Shown here: in pieces, positions 17,612 to 26,496 of the stretch
Position numbering within the stretch: position 1 is the first letter of the stretch
Layout: each line of letters opens with the position of its first letter
Origin: Acidilobaceae archaeon
Lineage (GTDB): Archaea; Thermoproteota; Thermoprotei_A; Sulfolobales; Acidilobaceae
Assembly: GCA_026995555.1 (NCBI GenBank)
Contig: JALWOJ010000200.1
Coordinates: 1-40,081 of the forward strand
DNA: 40,081 bases
Direction of reading: 5' to 3'
Program-made: the position numbers and the translations under genes
The notes under the pieces: generated by a model
The model's database searches: none
What the model was told of the DNA's origin: nothing
What the model saw: only the letters and a program-made list of their open reading frames with translations

Positions 17612-17725
17612 TTATGCGCCCAAACATGTAACACTTTCGACGTACGCTTCTAGAAGGTCTAGATCTCTCTTTGTTACATGAAATCTCATTTTCCCTTTCT
17701 CTTTCTCCTTCATTCTTACGGACAT
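17612..17725 (-). CDS. Small 37-residue basic protein, unknown function
   Basis: A short open frame that standard length limits would miss. It starts with ATG at 17725 and stops with TAA at 17612-17614. GGGTGA lies seven bases before the ATG, the same spacing as for other genes here, and a TATA box sits 38 bases before the ATG. The product begins MSVRMKEKEKGKMRF and ends DLDLLEAYVESVTCLGA: a lysine/arginine-rich N-terminal part followed by a likely amphipathic helix and one cysteine. I do not recognise a family. The combination of promoter, ribosome binding site and protein-like composition makes it a likely real gene. Confidence 0.6.
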   Translation of the reverse strand: MSVRMKEKEKGKMRFHVTKRDLDLLEAYVESVTCLGA

Positions 17726-17763
17726 CTTTCACTCACCCATCTATATCTATTAGATGTCGAGAG

Positions 17764-17778
17764 TTTATAAAATAAAGC
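17764..17778 (-). promoter_or_regulatory. TATA box of the 37-residue gene
   Basis: Minus-strand reading GCTTTATTTTATAAA. Transcription starting about 26 bases downstream (near 17743) would give a leader of about 18 bases that carries the GGGTGA ribosome binding site. Confidence 0.5.
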
Positions 17779-17894
17779 CATAAACATCCTTCGACAATAG
17801 TCTAACATCAGGGGATCCTGAAAGTAAATAAATCTGTAAGCTGAAAATTTCACATTAGGGTATTACTCTGAAGCGAGACGGCGGTGCTTAGCTC

Positions 17895-20800
17895 TTGTCC
17901 ATCAAGATAAAATTGGAGGAAAGCTGGGGGAGAGGTTCATATAGATTAGCTTGTCCTAACTGTGGGGGCACAATAACAGAGGATAGACTCGCAAAGGGAC
18001 TTCCCTGCGAAAAATGTCTAGCTAGGCCACCAGAGAATCCCACGATTGAAACTATCTATGAGGCTCTAAAAAGGGAAGGGAAGTTAAAGGAGTCCTACAA
18101 GAAGTTATATGAGCTTGAGGTCACCTTTAAGGATTTCGTTTCATTTTTCGAGAAACTTGTTGGCTCAAGGCCTTGGGGTGCTCAGAGAGCTTGGATGAAA
18201 AGGTTAGTTAGAGGGGATAGTTTTTCAATAATAGCTCCTACAGGTGTTGGGAAGACCACTTTTGGCTTAATCGCAGCCCTTTTCTATGCATGTAAGAAGG
18301 GTTCGAAATCGTATATAGTGTTGCCGACAACGACGTTGGTTGTTCAGGCCTATGATAAGATTGAGGCATTTAAAGATGCAGGCGGGAAGGAGTGTTCAGA
18401 GGTACGTGTCCTTGCGGTACATTCAAAGATGGGTGCTAAGGCTAGGAGGGAGGCCATGGAAAGAATAAGGTCTGGAGACTTCGACGTGCTGATATCTACA
18501 TCAGCCTTTATGAGGAAGAACGCTGATGTTCTTAATAAAGCAAACTTTAAGTTCGTTTTTGCTGATGATGTAGATGCAGTGTTAAGAAGTGGGAAAAGCG
18601 TAGATGCGATATTAAAGGTCGTTGGCTTTTCTGATGAGGATATAGAGAAAGGCCTCATGCTTCTAAAGATCTTAAGAGAGCAAGCCTCCTTAGTGGCATC
18701 ATTACAAAGAGCTTCGGGAGAGAGGAAGGAGAAGCTTAAAGCTAGGCTTGTAGACCTTGAAATTAAAGCTAGAGAGTTGAGAAGGGAAATTTCTAAAAAG
18801 AGAGAAAAGGTGGCAAGACTTGTCGTCAGCAGCGCAACTGGAAGGCCTCGAGGCGCCAGAGTGAGACTCTTCAGAACATTACTTAACTTTGAGGCTGGAG
18901 GAAGAAGTGATATAGGACTCAGAAACGTTATAGATACGTATATAAAGCCCAAGGATAGCATTGAGGATGAGGTAGTTAAACTCGTAAAGAAGCTAAAGGA
19001 GGGCATCCTAATTTTCGTTCCTATAGATGTTGGGATTGAAGGAGCTGAAAGGCTTGCGGAGAGGCTTAAGGAGGAGGGAATTAATGCTGAGGCTTATCAC
19101 TCAAAGAAACCGATAAACATTTTGGAGGAGTTCTCTAAGGGTAAAATTCCTGTTCTGGTCGGTGTAGCTAATTATTATGGCACTCTGGTCAGAGGGTTGG
19201 ACCTTCCAAGGATAGTTAAATATGCCATATTTGCTGGGGTTCCAAGACATAAGTTTGGCATGGATATAGGGGAACCGCATCCTGCAAGGCTTTTAAGACT
19301 TCTTTCTCTATTAAGCGAACTGGATATCAAGGAAATAGCTGATGAGGCAAGGGTACACTTAGCAAACATGAGAAAACTTCTCAGAAGGTTAAGCCCTGCA
19401 GCACTTCAGGTGATAGCCGAAAAGGTTTTAGAGGGCGAAGTTGAAGGGGCGGGATCTCCAGCAAGGGTGGTATGGGAAGCATATAATTTCCTTAGAAATG
19501 CTCTTTCTGATAAGGAGGTCTGGGACAAGCTCTCTAAAAGGGAGGATGTCGCTGTTGTTGAGGAGAGTGGTAAACTTTACGTTTTAATACCGGACCCAGC
19601 AACCTACGTTCAAGCCTCTGGCAGAACAAGCAGGCTTTATGCGGGAGGTATAACTAAAGGTCTTAGCATAGTCGTAGTTGATGACGAAAGAGTCTTCAAG
19701 GGTTTAGTTGAAAGGGTCAGGTGGATAACAGAGGCTAAGTGGGTTCCCCTTGAAGACTTAAACTTAGATGATGTAATTAAGGAAATAGAAGAGGACAGAA
19801 AGAAGGTTGGAAGAATACTTTCTGGTAAGTTTGAGGAGAAAGATCTTGTTAAGACAGCTCTCCTAGTTGTTGAGTCTCCAAATAAGGCTAGAACTATAGC
19901 TAACTTCTTTGGACAGCCAAGCATAAGAATTCTTCCAGGTGGCTTAAGGGCCTTCGAGGTGGCGACAGGAGACTATATTCTAACAATAGCGGCAAGTGGA
20001 GGCCATGTATATGATTTAGTCGAGGACGAGATTAAGGATTCAGACGTGCCTGAAAGCATGAAACCTTATGTTAAGAAAAAGGTCTTTGGAGTTATAGTAT
20101 TAGATAAGGATGGGGAGAGAACGTATCACCCTGTTTATACGAGTATAAAGAGATGTCTCATTTGTGGACATCAATTTACTGCAGATACGGACAGATGTCC
20201 AAGATGTGGAAGTACTTTAATAAAGAATTCTAGGGATACAGTCGAAGATCTCAGGAGGTTGGCCTGGGAGGCAGACATAGTTCTTATAGGCACAGATCCT
20301 GACACTGAAGGAGAGAAAATAGGGTGGGACATAGCTTTACTCTTGAGGCCTTATTCTAAATCAATAATGAGGCTTGAGTTCCACGAGGTTACTAGAAGGG
20401 CAATAAGAGAGGCTTTAAGAAACCTTAGGGACTTCAATCAGAGGCTTGTTGACGCTCAGATAGTTAGAAGGATAGAGGACAGATGGATAGGCTTTACATT
20501 AAGCCCTTGGCTATGGTGTGACTTCTGGCCGAACTATTATTGTAGGGGCGATATTGTAAAAGTTGCTGGAAGGGATAGGGAGAGATGTGAGACTTCAACA
20601 TACTTCTATAACCTTAGTGCTGGAAGAGTTCAGACACCTACCTTAGGTTGGGTAGTGGAGAGGACAGACGAGGCTAAAAAGAAGGTCTATCTCTTCACTC
20701 TCTGGATAGACTCTGCTAGAATAGCATTTAGAGAGGATGACGAAGCTTTAGTTGACAGAAGCGGGCTTAAAGATCTTAAAGAGCTTGGCGGTAAGAAGGC

Positions 20801-22016
20801 TCAGGGAGAATTTACAGTCAAGGTAAAGGTTGAAAAGATTGAGGAAAAGGAGGATATCCTGAATCCGCCACCGCCATATACAACAGACGATCTGATAGCG
20901 GATGCTAACAGGTTCTTGGGCCTAGGAGCTCCAGAAACCATGGCTTTGGCTCAAAACCTTTTCGAATGGGGTCTAATTACTTACCACAGAACGGACTCGA
21001 CCAGGGTGAGCGATAGAGGCATTCAGGTTGCAAGGGAGTGGATGGAGCAGAAGTTTAAGGAAAAGGCCAAGGAGCTTTTCAAGCCAAGAACTTGGGGCAA
21101 AGGAGGGGCTCACGAGGCAATAAGGCCCGTAAGGCCTTTGGATGCAGAAACCCTTTCAAGACTCATAGAGGAGGGACTCATAGAAATTCCGGGAGAACTC
21201 ACTAGAAGGCACTTAGCGCTTTATGACCTCATATTTAGAAGGTTCATGGCAAGCCAGATGAGAGAGGCCAAGGTTTTAAAGGCCACTTATAGGGTAAGCA
21301 TTGAGCCCTACAGCCAGAACCTAGTAGTCTTAGAGATAAAGGATCGGATAGTGTCTGTAGGCTCAGGATCTAAGGAGGGTGAGGAAATCGACGTTGAGGC
21401 CGGATTTCTTAACGTTTGGGATCGGTTCTTCAGGGTAGAGGAGCCCGTTCCTGAAGGTGTATTTGAGGCAAAGGTAACATTTAGAAAAGTTAGTAAAAGG
21501 CCGCTGTTCACTCAGGGAGAGATCGTCGAAGAAATGAAGAAGAGGGGAATAGGAAGGCCAAGTACATATGCAAAGATAATAGACACCCTGTTTAAGAGGG
21601 CTTATATCGCTAAGATCAAGGTCGAGAGAAGGCAAGAGAGAGTCGTTGCAACTTCTAGAGGAAAAGCTGTCTATAGGTATCTAACTGACTACCTGAAAAA
21701 TGCCGATAAAAGCGTTTATGGAGATCTTGCTGAGAAGCTAAGAAGAATACCTACTTTGGTGTCTGAGGAAAGAACTAGAATTCTCGAAGAGGCCATGGAT
21801 GACATTGAGGAAGGTAAGAAGACAAGAATTTCTGTGCTTAACGAGATTTATAACGAGATAGCGGAGTTAGCCGATGCTGTAATTGAGGCAATCGAGAACG
21901 TCAGCAAGGGCGAGCTTAAGGCTCCCGAAAAAGAGCTCCTTGCCAGATTCAGGGAGTGCATAAAGGGATTCCTTGAGAGGGAAGGAGGTGATAACAAAAG
22001 ATGGACGTCAGGCTAG
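17895..22016 (+). CDS. rgy: Reverse gyrase
   Basis: Introduces positive supercoils into DNA with ATP; a marker of hyperthermophiles. The N-terminal zinc finger has C20, C23, C38 and C41. The SF2 helicase part has Walker A APTGVGKTT at residues 114-122, a DDVD Walker B at 224-227, and QASGRTSRLYAGG as motif VI. The topoisomerase IA half starts near residue 655 with LLVVESPNKARTI. It holds a second zinc finger (C754, C757, C768, C771), the acidic GTDPDTEGEKIGWD, NLSAGRVQTPTLGW and ITYHRTDSTRVSD with catalytic Tyr1030. At 1373 residues it is somewhat long. TTG start with GGCGGTG nearby. Its last 16 bases overlap the next gene. Confidence 0.97.
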   Translation: MSIKIKLEESWGRGSYRLACPNCGGTITEDRLAKGLPCEKCLARPPENPTIETIYEALKREGKLKESYKKLYELEVTFKDFVSFFEKLVGSRPWGAQRAWMKRLVRGDSFSIIAPTGVGKTTFGLIAALFYACKKGSKSYIVLPTTTLVVQAYDKIEAFKDAGGKECSEVRVLAVHSKMGAKARREAMERIRSGDFDVLISTSAFMRKNADVLNKANFKFVFADDVDAVLRSGKSVDAILKVVGFSDEDIEKGLMLLKILREQASLVASLQRASGERKEKLKARLVDLEIKARELRREISKKREKVARLVVSSATGRPRGARVRLFRTLLNFEAGGRSDIGLRNVIDTYIKPKDSIEDEVVKLVKKLKEGILIFVPIDVGIEGAERLAERLKEEGINAEAYHSKKPINILEEFSKGKIPVLVGVANYYGTLVRGLDLPRIVKYAIFAGVPRHKFGMDIGEPHPARLLRLLSLLSELDIKEIADEARVHLANMRKLLRRLSPAALQVIAEKVLEGEVEGAGSPARVVWEAYNFLRNALSDKEVWDKLSKREDVAVVEESGKLYVLIPDPATYVQASGRTSRLYAGGITKGLSIVVVDDERVFKGLVERVRWITEAKWVPLEDLNLDDVIKEIEEDRKKVGRILSGKFEEKDLVKTALLVVESPNKARTIANFFGQPSIRILPGGLRAFEVATGDYILTIAASGGHVYDLVEDEIKDSDVPESMKPYVKKKVFGVIVLDKDGERTYHPVYTSIKRCLICGHQFTADTDRCPRCGSTLIKNSRDTVEDLRRLAWEADIVLIGTDPDTEGEKIGWDIALLLRPYSKSIMRLEFHEVTRRAIREALRNLRDFNQRLVDAQIVRRIEDRWIGFTLSPWLWCDFWPNYYCRGDIVKVAGRDRERCETSTYFYNLSAGRVQTPTLGWVVERTDEAKKKVYLFTLWIDSARIAFREDDEALVDRSGLKDLKELGGKKAQGEFTVKVKVEKIEEKEDILNPPPPYTTDDLIADANRFLGLGAPETMALAQNLFEWGLITYHRTDSTRVSDRGIQVAREWMEQKFKEKAKELFKPRTWGKGGAHEAIRPVRPLDAETLSRLIEEGLIEIPGELTRRHLALYDLIFRRFMASQMREAKVLKATYRVSIEPYSQNLVVLEIKDRIVSVGSGSKEGEEIDVEAGFLNVWDRFFRVEEPVPEGVFEAKVTFRKVSKRPLFTQGEIVEEMKKRGIGRPSTYAKIIDTLFKRAYIAKIKVERRQERVVATSRGKAVYRYLTDYLKNADKSVYGDLAEKLRRIPTLVSEERTRILEEAMDDIEEGKKTRISVLNEIYNEIAELADAVIEAIENVSKGELKAPEKELLARFRECIKGFLEREGGDNKRWTSG

Positions 22017-22921
22017 CAATAGTGCACACAAGGTTAAGGCTTGGTTATAGAAGAGTTAACATGAGAAAGCTCAACAAGGCGTTCATGGAGGCAAGGGACG
22101 TCAAGGGAGCTGAGATAGTTCTATTGCCCGCATATCCCCTTCTCGGTCCTGTTATTGGCTATTATCCTGAACAAAAGGCTAGGCATTACTTAAGATCCTT
22201 TGCCGAGAGGCTCAGCGGCCCTAGAGAATCACATACTATTTCCGTTCTCTCAAGGTTGGCCAGCAGTTACGGCGTTGAAGTTATAGGTGGCCCTATAATT
22301 GAGAGGGCAGGTCCTAGACTTTACTTAACCGCATTTCACATAGATAGCAATGGTATTCTTAGAGGGAAATATAGGAAGATAATGGTAACTAAGGCTGAAA
22401 AAGATTTAGGCATAAGCTCTGGGAAAACAGCTACTGTTTTTGAAACTGAGAGTGGGCTGAGGGTTGGCATATTTCTTGATGAAGATCTTCTAAGTCCGGA
22501 AGTGTTTAGATACATGCAGTTCGACGATCCCATGATCATGGTAGGGACAATGCTACCATACGAATCCGATTACATAAAGTCTGAGTTCTTGAGAGGTCTC
22601 GAAAGTGTGAAGACCATGAACATCGATGCAGTCAAATCTCTTCTTTGGTCCAGGGCACTTGAATCTGGTCTTCCCATAGTTCTTGTAGGCGGTGCCGTGG
22701 AGTCCCCAACTTTTGGAGTCGATGTGGCTTTCATGCCATCAATCATTACAGATCCTGAAATAGGAATTACGGATAAGTTGATAAAGGGATATGATGATCT
22801 TGATGAAGTTTTCATTGTTGAAGTTGATCCTAGGGTAAGTAGGGCTAAGAGATGTGAGGGTTCCTGCATGAATATCTTTAAAAGCTTATGTTTAAGGGAG
22901 CTCAGAAGGAAGAAGAGTTAA
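22001..22921 (+). CDS. Nitrilase-fold protein lacking two catalytic residues
   Basis: Resembles the carbon-nitrogen hydrolase (nitrilase) superfamily in order and spacing, but two members of the Glu-Lys-Cys triad are gone. The first strand motif reads VLLPAYPL, where the catalytic Glu is Ala44. The lysine motif GKYRKIMVTKAE keeps Lys126. The nucleophile motif reads VGIFLDEDLLSPEVFR, where the Cys position is Asp160, while the following D, P, E and R are preserved. It is therefore probably a pseudoenzyme or has changed chemistry. The ATG lies inside the end of the reverse gyrase frame (16-base overlap), so it is translationally coupled to it. No biochemical role can be assigned. Confidence 0.7.
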   Translation: MDVRLAIVHTRLRLGYRRVNMRKLNKAFMEARDVKGAEIVLLPAYPLLGPVIGYYPEQKARHYLRSFAERLSGPRESHTISVLSRLASSYGVEVIGGPIIERAGPRLYLTAFHIDSNGILRGKYRKIMVTKAEKDLGISSGKTATVFETESGLRVGIFLDEDLLSPEVFRYMQFDDPMIMVGTMLPYESDYIKSEFLRGLESVKTMNIDAVKSLLWSRALESGLPIVLVGGAVESPTFGVDVAFMPSIITDPEIGITDKLIKGYDDLDEVFIVEVDPRVSRAKRCEGSCMNIFKSLCLRELRRKKS

Positions 22922-22930
22922 AAAAGGAAA

Positions 22931-23878
22931 TTAGGCCACAGGTCCTATTACCTCTTTGCCAACGATCTTGTTTATTCTCTCAACCTCTTGATCAACAAGC
23001 TTCTGGATCTTCTCTATCTCCTCTTCTGTTAGATGTCTAAACCTTCCCTGAGGCTTGAGGTACTCCTTGACGGGCTTCCTCTTCTTAACGGGATATGTAA
23101 CCCTGAAAGTCCCATGATCTATTTCGTAGAGGATCCACATGCCCGTCTCAACGGCAAGTCTAGCAAGCTTAATTCCAAGTGAGGGATCGAAACGCCAGCC
23201 CGTCGTACAAGGTATGAGTACGTGTACAAAGGTAGGTCCCTCTTCTAGGTAGTCGAGAGCCTTCTTGAACTTGTTTGCAAGATCTATAGGATATGCAGGA
23301 CTTGCGGTTGCAACGTATGGAACCCTATGGGCCGCAACTATGGCATCTATGTCCTTCTTAGGCCTCCACTCACCTCTCCATACCTTTCCAGCAGGAGTTG
23401 TCGTGGTCCAAGCTCCATATGGGGTGGCACCACTTCTCTGAATTCCTGTGTTCATGTAAGCCTCGTTGTCATAGAGCACGTACATGACCTTATGTCCTCT
23501 TTCCAGCATTCCGCTAAGAGCTTGAAGACCTATGTCTACAGTACCTCCATCACCGCCTATGGCTATGACCTTAATGTCCTTATTTAGCATCCCCTTCTTC
23601 TTCAACATCTTTATTGCGGCCTCAACTCCGGAGGCGACAGCTCCAGCGTTTTCGAAGGCGACGTGTATCCAGGGGTTTCTCCAGCTCGTATATGGATATG
23701 GGGTTGAGGAGACCTCCAGACAACCAGTAGCATTGACTATTATTGCGTCCTTCCCGGCTATTTTTGTCAAAAGTCTCATTACTGGGCCTATGGTACAGCC
23801 AGCACATAGTCTATGACCACTTACAAACCTCTCCTCCCTAGGGAAGTCAAAGAGACTTCTATAGAGCTTCGTGCTCAT
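22931..23878 (-). CDS. porB: Pyruvate-type 2-oxoacid:ferredoxin oxidoreductase, beta subunit
   Basis: TPP-binding subunit of the four-subunit enzyme that converts 2-oxoacid, CoA and ferredoxin to acyl-CoA, CO2 and reduced ferredoxin. TPP/Mg motif: [16 protein letters not shown] and [10 protein letters not shown]. The cluster cysteines are C25 and C28 (LCAGC), C53 (ATGC) and the cysteine in [23 protein letters not shown] is typical of pyruvate-type beta subunits. ATG start overlapping the porA stop by four bases. Last gene of the operon; convergent with the nitrilase-fold gene, nine bases apart. Confidence 0.93.
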   Translation of the reverse strand: MSTKLYRSLFDFPREERFVSGHRLCAGCTIGPVMRLLTKIAGKDAIIVNATGCLEVSSTPYPYTSWRNPWIHVAFENAGAVASGVEAAIKMLKKKGMLNKDIKVIAIGGDGGTVDIGLQALSGMLERGHKVMYVLYDNEAYMNTGIQRSGATPYGAWTTTTPAGKVWRGEWRPKKDIDAIVAAHRVPYVATASPAYPIDLANKFKKALDYLEEGPTFVHVLIPCTTGWRFDPSLGIKLARLAVETGMWILYEIDHGTFRVTYPVKKRKPVKEYLKPQGRFRHLTEEEIEKIQKLVDQEVERINKIVGKEVIGPVA

Positions 23879-25077
23879 AATCTCACCCCATAGAATATGG
23901 TTCTATCATACTTCTTTGTTCTGGACTCCCAAGCAAGCTTAACCAGATTTTCAAAGTCAGAATCTATCATCCTTCTCTGTCCTATCCCGGCAACAACGCT
24001 CGTCAGGTTCAGCTTTAGGTCCTCCTTCACTATCAACGATGAGAACTCCATGGCTAAGGGGCCCTGAAGAGGAGCTCCATAGCTAATGGCCCTATCTATA
24101 ACCAGAACCGCATCAACCTTATCTAAGATGTTCTTGAAGTCCTCCACCGGGAAGGGTCTGTAAAGCCTCAGCCTGAGAAGTCCAACCTTATATCCCTTCT
24201 CCCACATTTTAGGCAAGATGGTCTTCAGCGTCGCAGCGTAACTGGTTTTTGCAACAATAAGGGCCTCTGCATCGTCGCACATGAAGCACTCATAGATTCC
24301 ATATCCCCTTCCAAAGGTTTTCCTGAACTCCTCATCTATCTCTCTCGCCTTCTCGAGTGCCCTTTCCATGGCCATAACCTGCTGATACTTTATCTCGTAG
24401 AACCAGTTGGGATCTGCGATGGGACCCATTGTGACGGGGTTATCAGGGTCTAACCTATACGGGAAGGGCCTCTTGGGGGCAAACTTCAGCACCTCGTCTC
24501 TGTCCTCAGTTATGACAGGCTCAATTGTGTGACTCATTACATATCCATCATAAGCTACCATGACAGGTAGGAGTATATCTGGGTCCTCAGCAAGCTTAAA
24601 TGCCTGTATTATGGTGTCATATGCCTCCTGAGCGCTGGAAACGAAGTATATTATCCACCCAGCGTCCCTTGCATTCATGACGTCGCTATGATCGTTCCAG
24701 ATGCTGATAGGGGCTGAGAGGGCCCTCATGGCGACACTCATAACTATGGGCATCCTCATTCCACTTGCTATGTGCAAGATCTCATGCATGAGGGCGAGCC
24801 CTTGACTTGCTGTCGCTGTGAAGGTCCTTGCTCCAGTGGCAGCTGCACCTATAGCCGCTGAAAGGGCGCTGTGCTCGCTTTCAACATGGATCATCTCAGC
24901 ATCAAGCTCACCATTTGCTATGAAGTCAGCTATCTTCTCAACAACTGTAGTTTGAGGAGTTATTGGATAGGCAGAGACTACATCAACATCAAGGTCTTTA
25001 ACAGCATAGGCAACAGCTGAGTTCGTGGACAAGGGCTTAGGTTTCTTAACCTCCTTAGCAACCTCAAGCGAGGCCAT
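23875..25077 (-). CDS. porA: Pyruvate-type 2-oxoacid:ferredoxin oxidoreductase, alpha subunit
   Basis: Pyrimidine-side subunit of the Por enzyme. It shows [39 protein letters not shown] and [16 protein letters not shown], all standard for PorA. FYEIKYQQ and a transketolase-C-like segment with [12 protein letters not shown] follow. I choose the ATG at 25077 (400 residues), which has GGGGTGA five bases upstream; this site also contains the porD stop codon. The GTG at 25086 is inside the site. Confidence 0.93.
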   Translation of the reverse strand: MASLEVAKEVKKPKPLSTNSAVAYAVKDLDVDVVSAYPITPQTTVVEKIADFIANGELDAEMIHVESEHSALSAAIGAAATGARTFTATASQGLALMHEILHIASGMRMPIVMSVAMRALSAPISIWNDHSDVMNARDAGWIIYFVSSAQEAYDTIIQAFKLAEDPDILLPVMVAYDGYVMSHTIEPVITEDRDEVLKFAPKRPFPYRLDPDNPVTMGPIADPNWFYEIKYQQVMAMERALEKAREIDEEFRKTFGRGYGIYECFMCDDAEALIVAKTSYAATLKTILPKMWEKGYKVGLLRLRLYRPFPVEDFKNILDKVDAVLVIDRAISYGAPLQGPLAMEFSSLIVKEDLKLNLTSVVAGIGQRRMIDSDFENLVKLAWESRTKKYDRTIFYGVRL

Positions 25078-25082
25078 AACCC

Positions 25083-25412
25083 TCACCCCTTCTTCTCATA
25101 CTCAGGAACCATCTGTATAGCATTTACTGGGCACTCCTCCGCGCAGATCCCGCAGCCCTTGCAGTAATCATAGTTTACCTTGTAGCTCACCTTATACTTC
25201 CTTCCCTTCTTAGTTACGTACTCCTCATCAACCTCTAGTATTGCTGCATCAGGGCAGTAAACCCAACAAAGCCTACATCTGACACACTTCTCCTGATCGA
25301 TTACAGGCCTTAATACCCTCCAATCCCCAGTCTTATATTCAAGACTACTTCCAGGCTTAGTTATTATACCCCCTATGACTAACTCTGATGCCCCAGGAAG
25401 CTCAGAGGACAA
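25083..25412 (-). CDS. porD: Pyruvate-type 2-oxoacid:ferredoxin oxidoreductase, delta subunit
   Basis: Two-cluster ferredoxin-like subunit that takes electrons from the catalytic core. The 4Fe-4S motifs are CVRCRLCWVYCPDAAI and CKGCGICAEECPVNAI. TTG start with GGAGGTGAT five bases upstream. 109 residues, as usual. It sits between porG and porA in the standard archaeal G-D-A-B order. Confidence 0.93.
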   Translation of the reverse strand: MSSELPGASELVIGGIITKPGSSLEYKTGDWRVLRPVIDQEKCVRCRLCWVYCPDAAILEVDEEYVTKKGRKYKVSYKVNYDYCKGCGICAEECPVNAIQMVPEYEKKG

Positions 25413-25436
25413 AACATATCACCTCCCAATCATAAG

Positions 25437-26000
25437 TTACTCAAGATCAATAACCTTAGTATTCTCATAGGCGTCCTTCACAGCAGAGGCGTTAGCCTCT
25501 CCAATCTTTCCGGGGAACCTCTCCTTAACTAGGTTGACAACAGTGTCAAGCTTAACTATGCCAGTGGCCTTTATGAGGGCGCCGAGTATTGCGGTGTTAA
25601 CTATTGGAGCCCTAAGCCACTTTAGTGCTATGGAGGTTGCGTCAACGGTTGCAACCCTCACGCCCTCCTTCAGGTTCAACCTTTTAGCGAGGTCCTTAGG
25701 GTCTTCAGGAGCATTTGCAATAACACAGCCATTCTCCTTAAGCCCCTCAACGTAAGCAGGAGTTATTAGTGAAGGGTCCAATATTATGACAATGTCCGGG
25801 CTAACCACAGGGGTCCTTGCGATCTCAGGCTCATCAGTTATCCTTGTATATGCCCTAACGGGCGCCCCTCTTCTCTCGGCGCCAAACTCTGGAAAAGCTA
25901 GAGCGTTCTTACCCTCTAAGATCGCAGCAGCTGCAACTATCTCGCTTGCTGTCACAGCGCCCTGACCTCCTCTTCCATGCCATCTTATCTCTATTCTCAA
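25437..26000 (-). CDS. porG: Pyruvate-type 2-oxoacid:ferredoxin oxidoreductase, gamma subunit
   Basis: Gamma subunit of the Por enzyme, involved in CoA binding in known structures. The signature IRWHGRGGQGAVTASEIV is at the very N terminus, followed by FPEFGAERRGAPVRAYTRI. The length of 187 residues is normal. TTG start, with a weak GAGG-containing site upstream. First gene of the operon; the promoter lies in the short divergent spacer to the 26121 gene. Confidence 0.92.
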   Translation of the reverse strand: MRIEIRWHGRGGQGAVTASEIVAAAAILEGKNALAFPEFGAERRGAPVRAYTRITDEPEIARTPVVSPDIVIILDPSLITPAYVEGLKENGCVIANAPEDPKDLAKRLNLKEGVRVATVDATSIALKWLRAPIVNTAILGALIKATGIVKLDTVVNLVKERFPGKIGEANASAVKDAYENTKVIDLE

Positions 26001-26058
26001 GCTCTCAGCCTCGCCACACTTCTCTCAAGTCTAGCAGTGGAGGTTTATCAAAAATAAC

Positions 26059-26071
26059 TTTATTTTATAAG
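26059..26071. promoter_or_regulatory. AT-rich TATA element shared by divergent por and 26121 genes
   Basis: TTTATTTTATAAG reads as TATA-like in both directions. Starts about 26 bases away would give leaders of about 40 bases for porG and about 30 bases for the 26121 gene. Only 120 bases separate the two start codons. Confidence 0.45.
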
Positions 26072-26120
26072 AAAAACGTATTAAAGAGAACTTTGAAGGA
26101 AGCTTATTGAGGGAGCTAAG

Positions 26121-26495
26121 TTGGAGAACATAGAGAAGGCGATCTCAGTCAAGGTATCAAGCCTCGAGGATCTAGCCCGCCTCGCCTCGACCCTTGCCTC
26201 AAGGCTCATAGTCATGCCAATATATAGGTTTAAGGACAATGGAAAGGTGTTCTATTTCATTCAAGCATCATATAAAGATTATTATAAGCAATATGGGCTT
26301 CCAGTCCTCTATTACTACTCGAGACCTGAGGAGAATGACGTTGATGATTCTAAGGCTAAGTATGTTGTTGCAAAGACTGATGAGACGGGGGAGAGGGTCG
26401 AGATAACAGACAAGGTGAGGCCTGGCTATACAGCAATACCCATAGTTAACTTAGCGGAGAGGCCTATCTTCTTCTCAGAGGAGAAAGGTGCCTGA
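26121..26495 (+). CDS. Hypothetical protein, 124 residues
   Basis: I do not recognise this gene. It encodes a soluble, mixed alpha/beta protein with no signal peptide, membrane segment or cysteine motif. Features are a helical ISVKVSSLEDLARLASTLAS stretch at residues 8-27 and a tyrosine-rich centre (YYKQYGLPVLYYY, residues 54-66). The TTG start is preceded by GAGGGAG. It ends one base before the Nudix start; the two are clearly one operon, so a shared task with the Nudix enzyme is possible. Codon use looks like that of its neighbours. Confidence 0.7.
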   Translation: MENIEKAISVKVSSLEDLARLASTLASRLIVMPIYRFKDNGKVFYFIQASYKDYYKQYGLPVLYYYSRPEENDVDDSKAKYVVAKTDETGERVEITDKVRPGYTAIPIVNLAERPIFFSEEKGA

Positions 26496-26496
26496 T

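Larger units (their letters stand above)
17410..17894. other. 485-base spacer between EF-2 and reverse gyrase
   Basis: This divergent spacer holds the inverted repeats next to EF-2, a 37-codon minus-strand gene (17612-17725) with its TATA box, and the leader of reverse gyrase, which ends in GGCGGTG before its TTG start. Between 17507 and 17611, and between 17780 and 17870, I see only AT-rich sequence with weak TATA-like runs and no tRNA or box C/D pattern. Confidence 0.5.
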
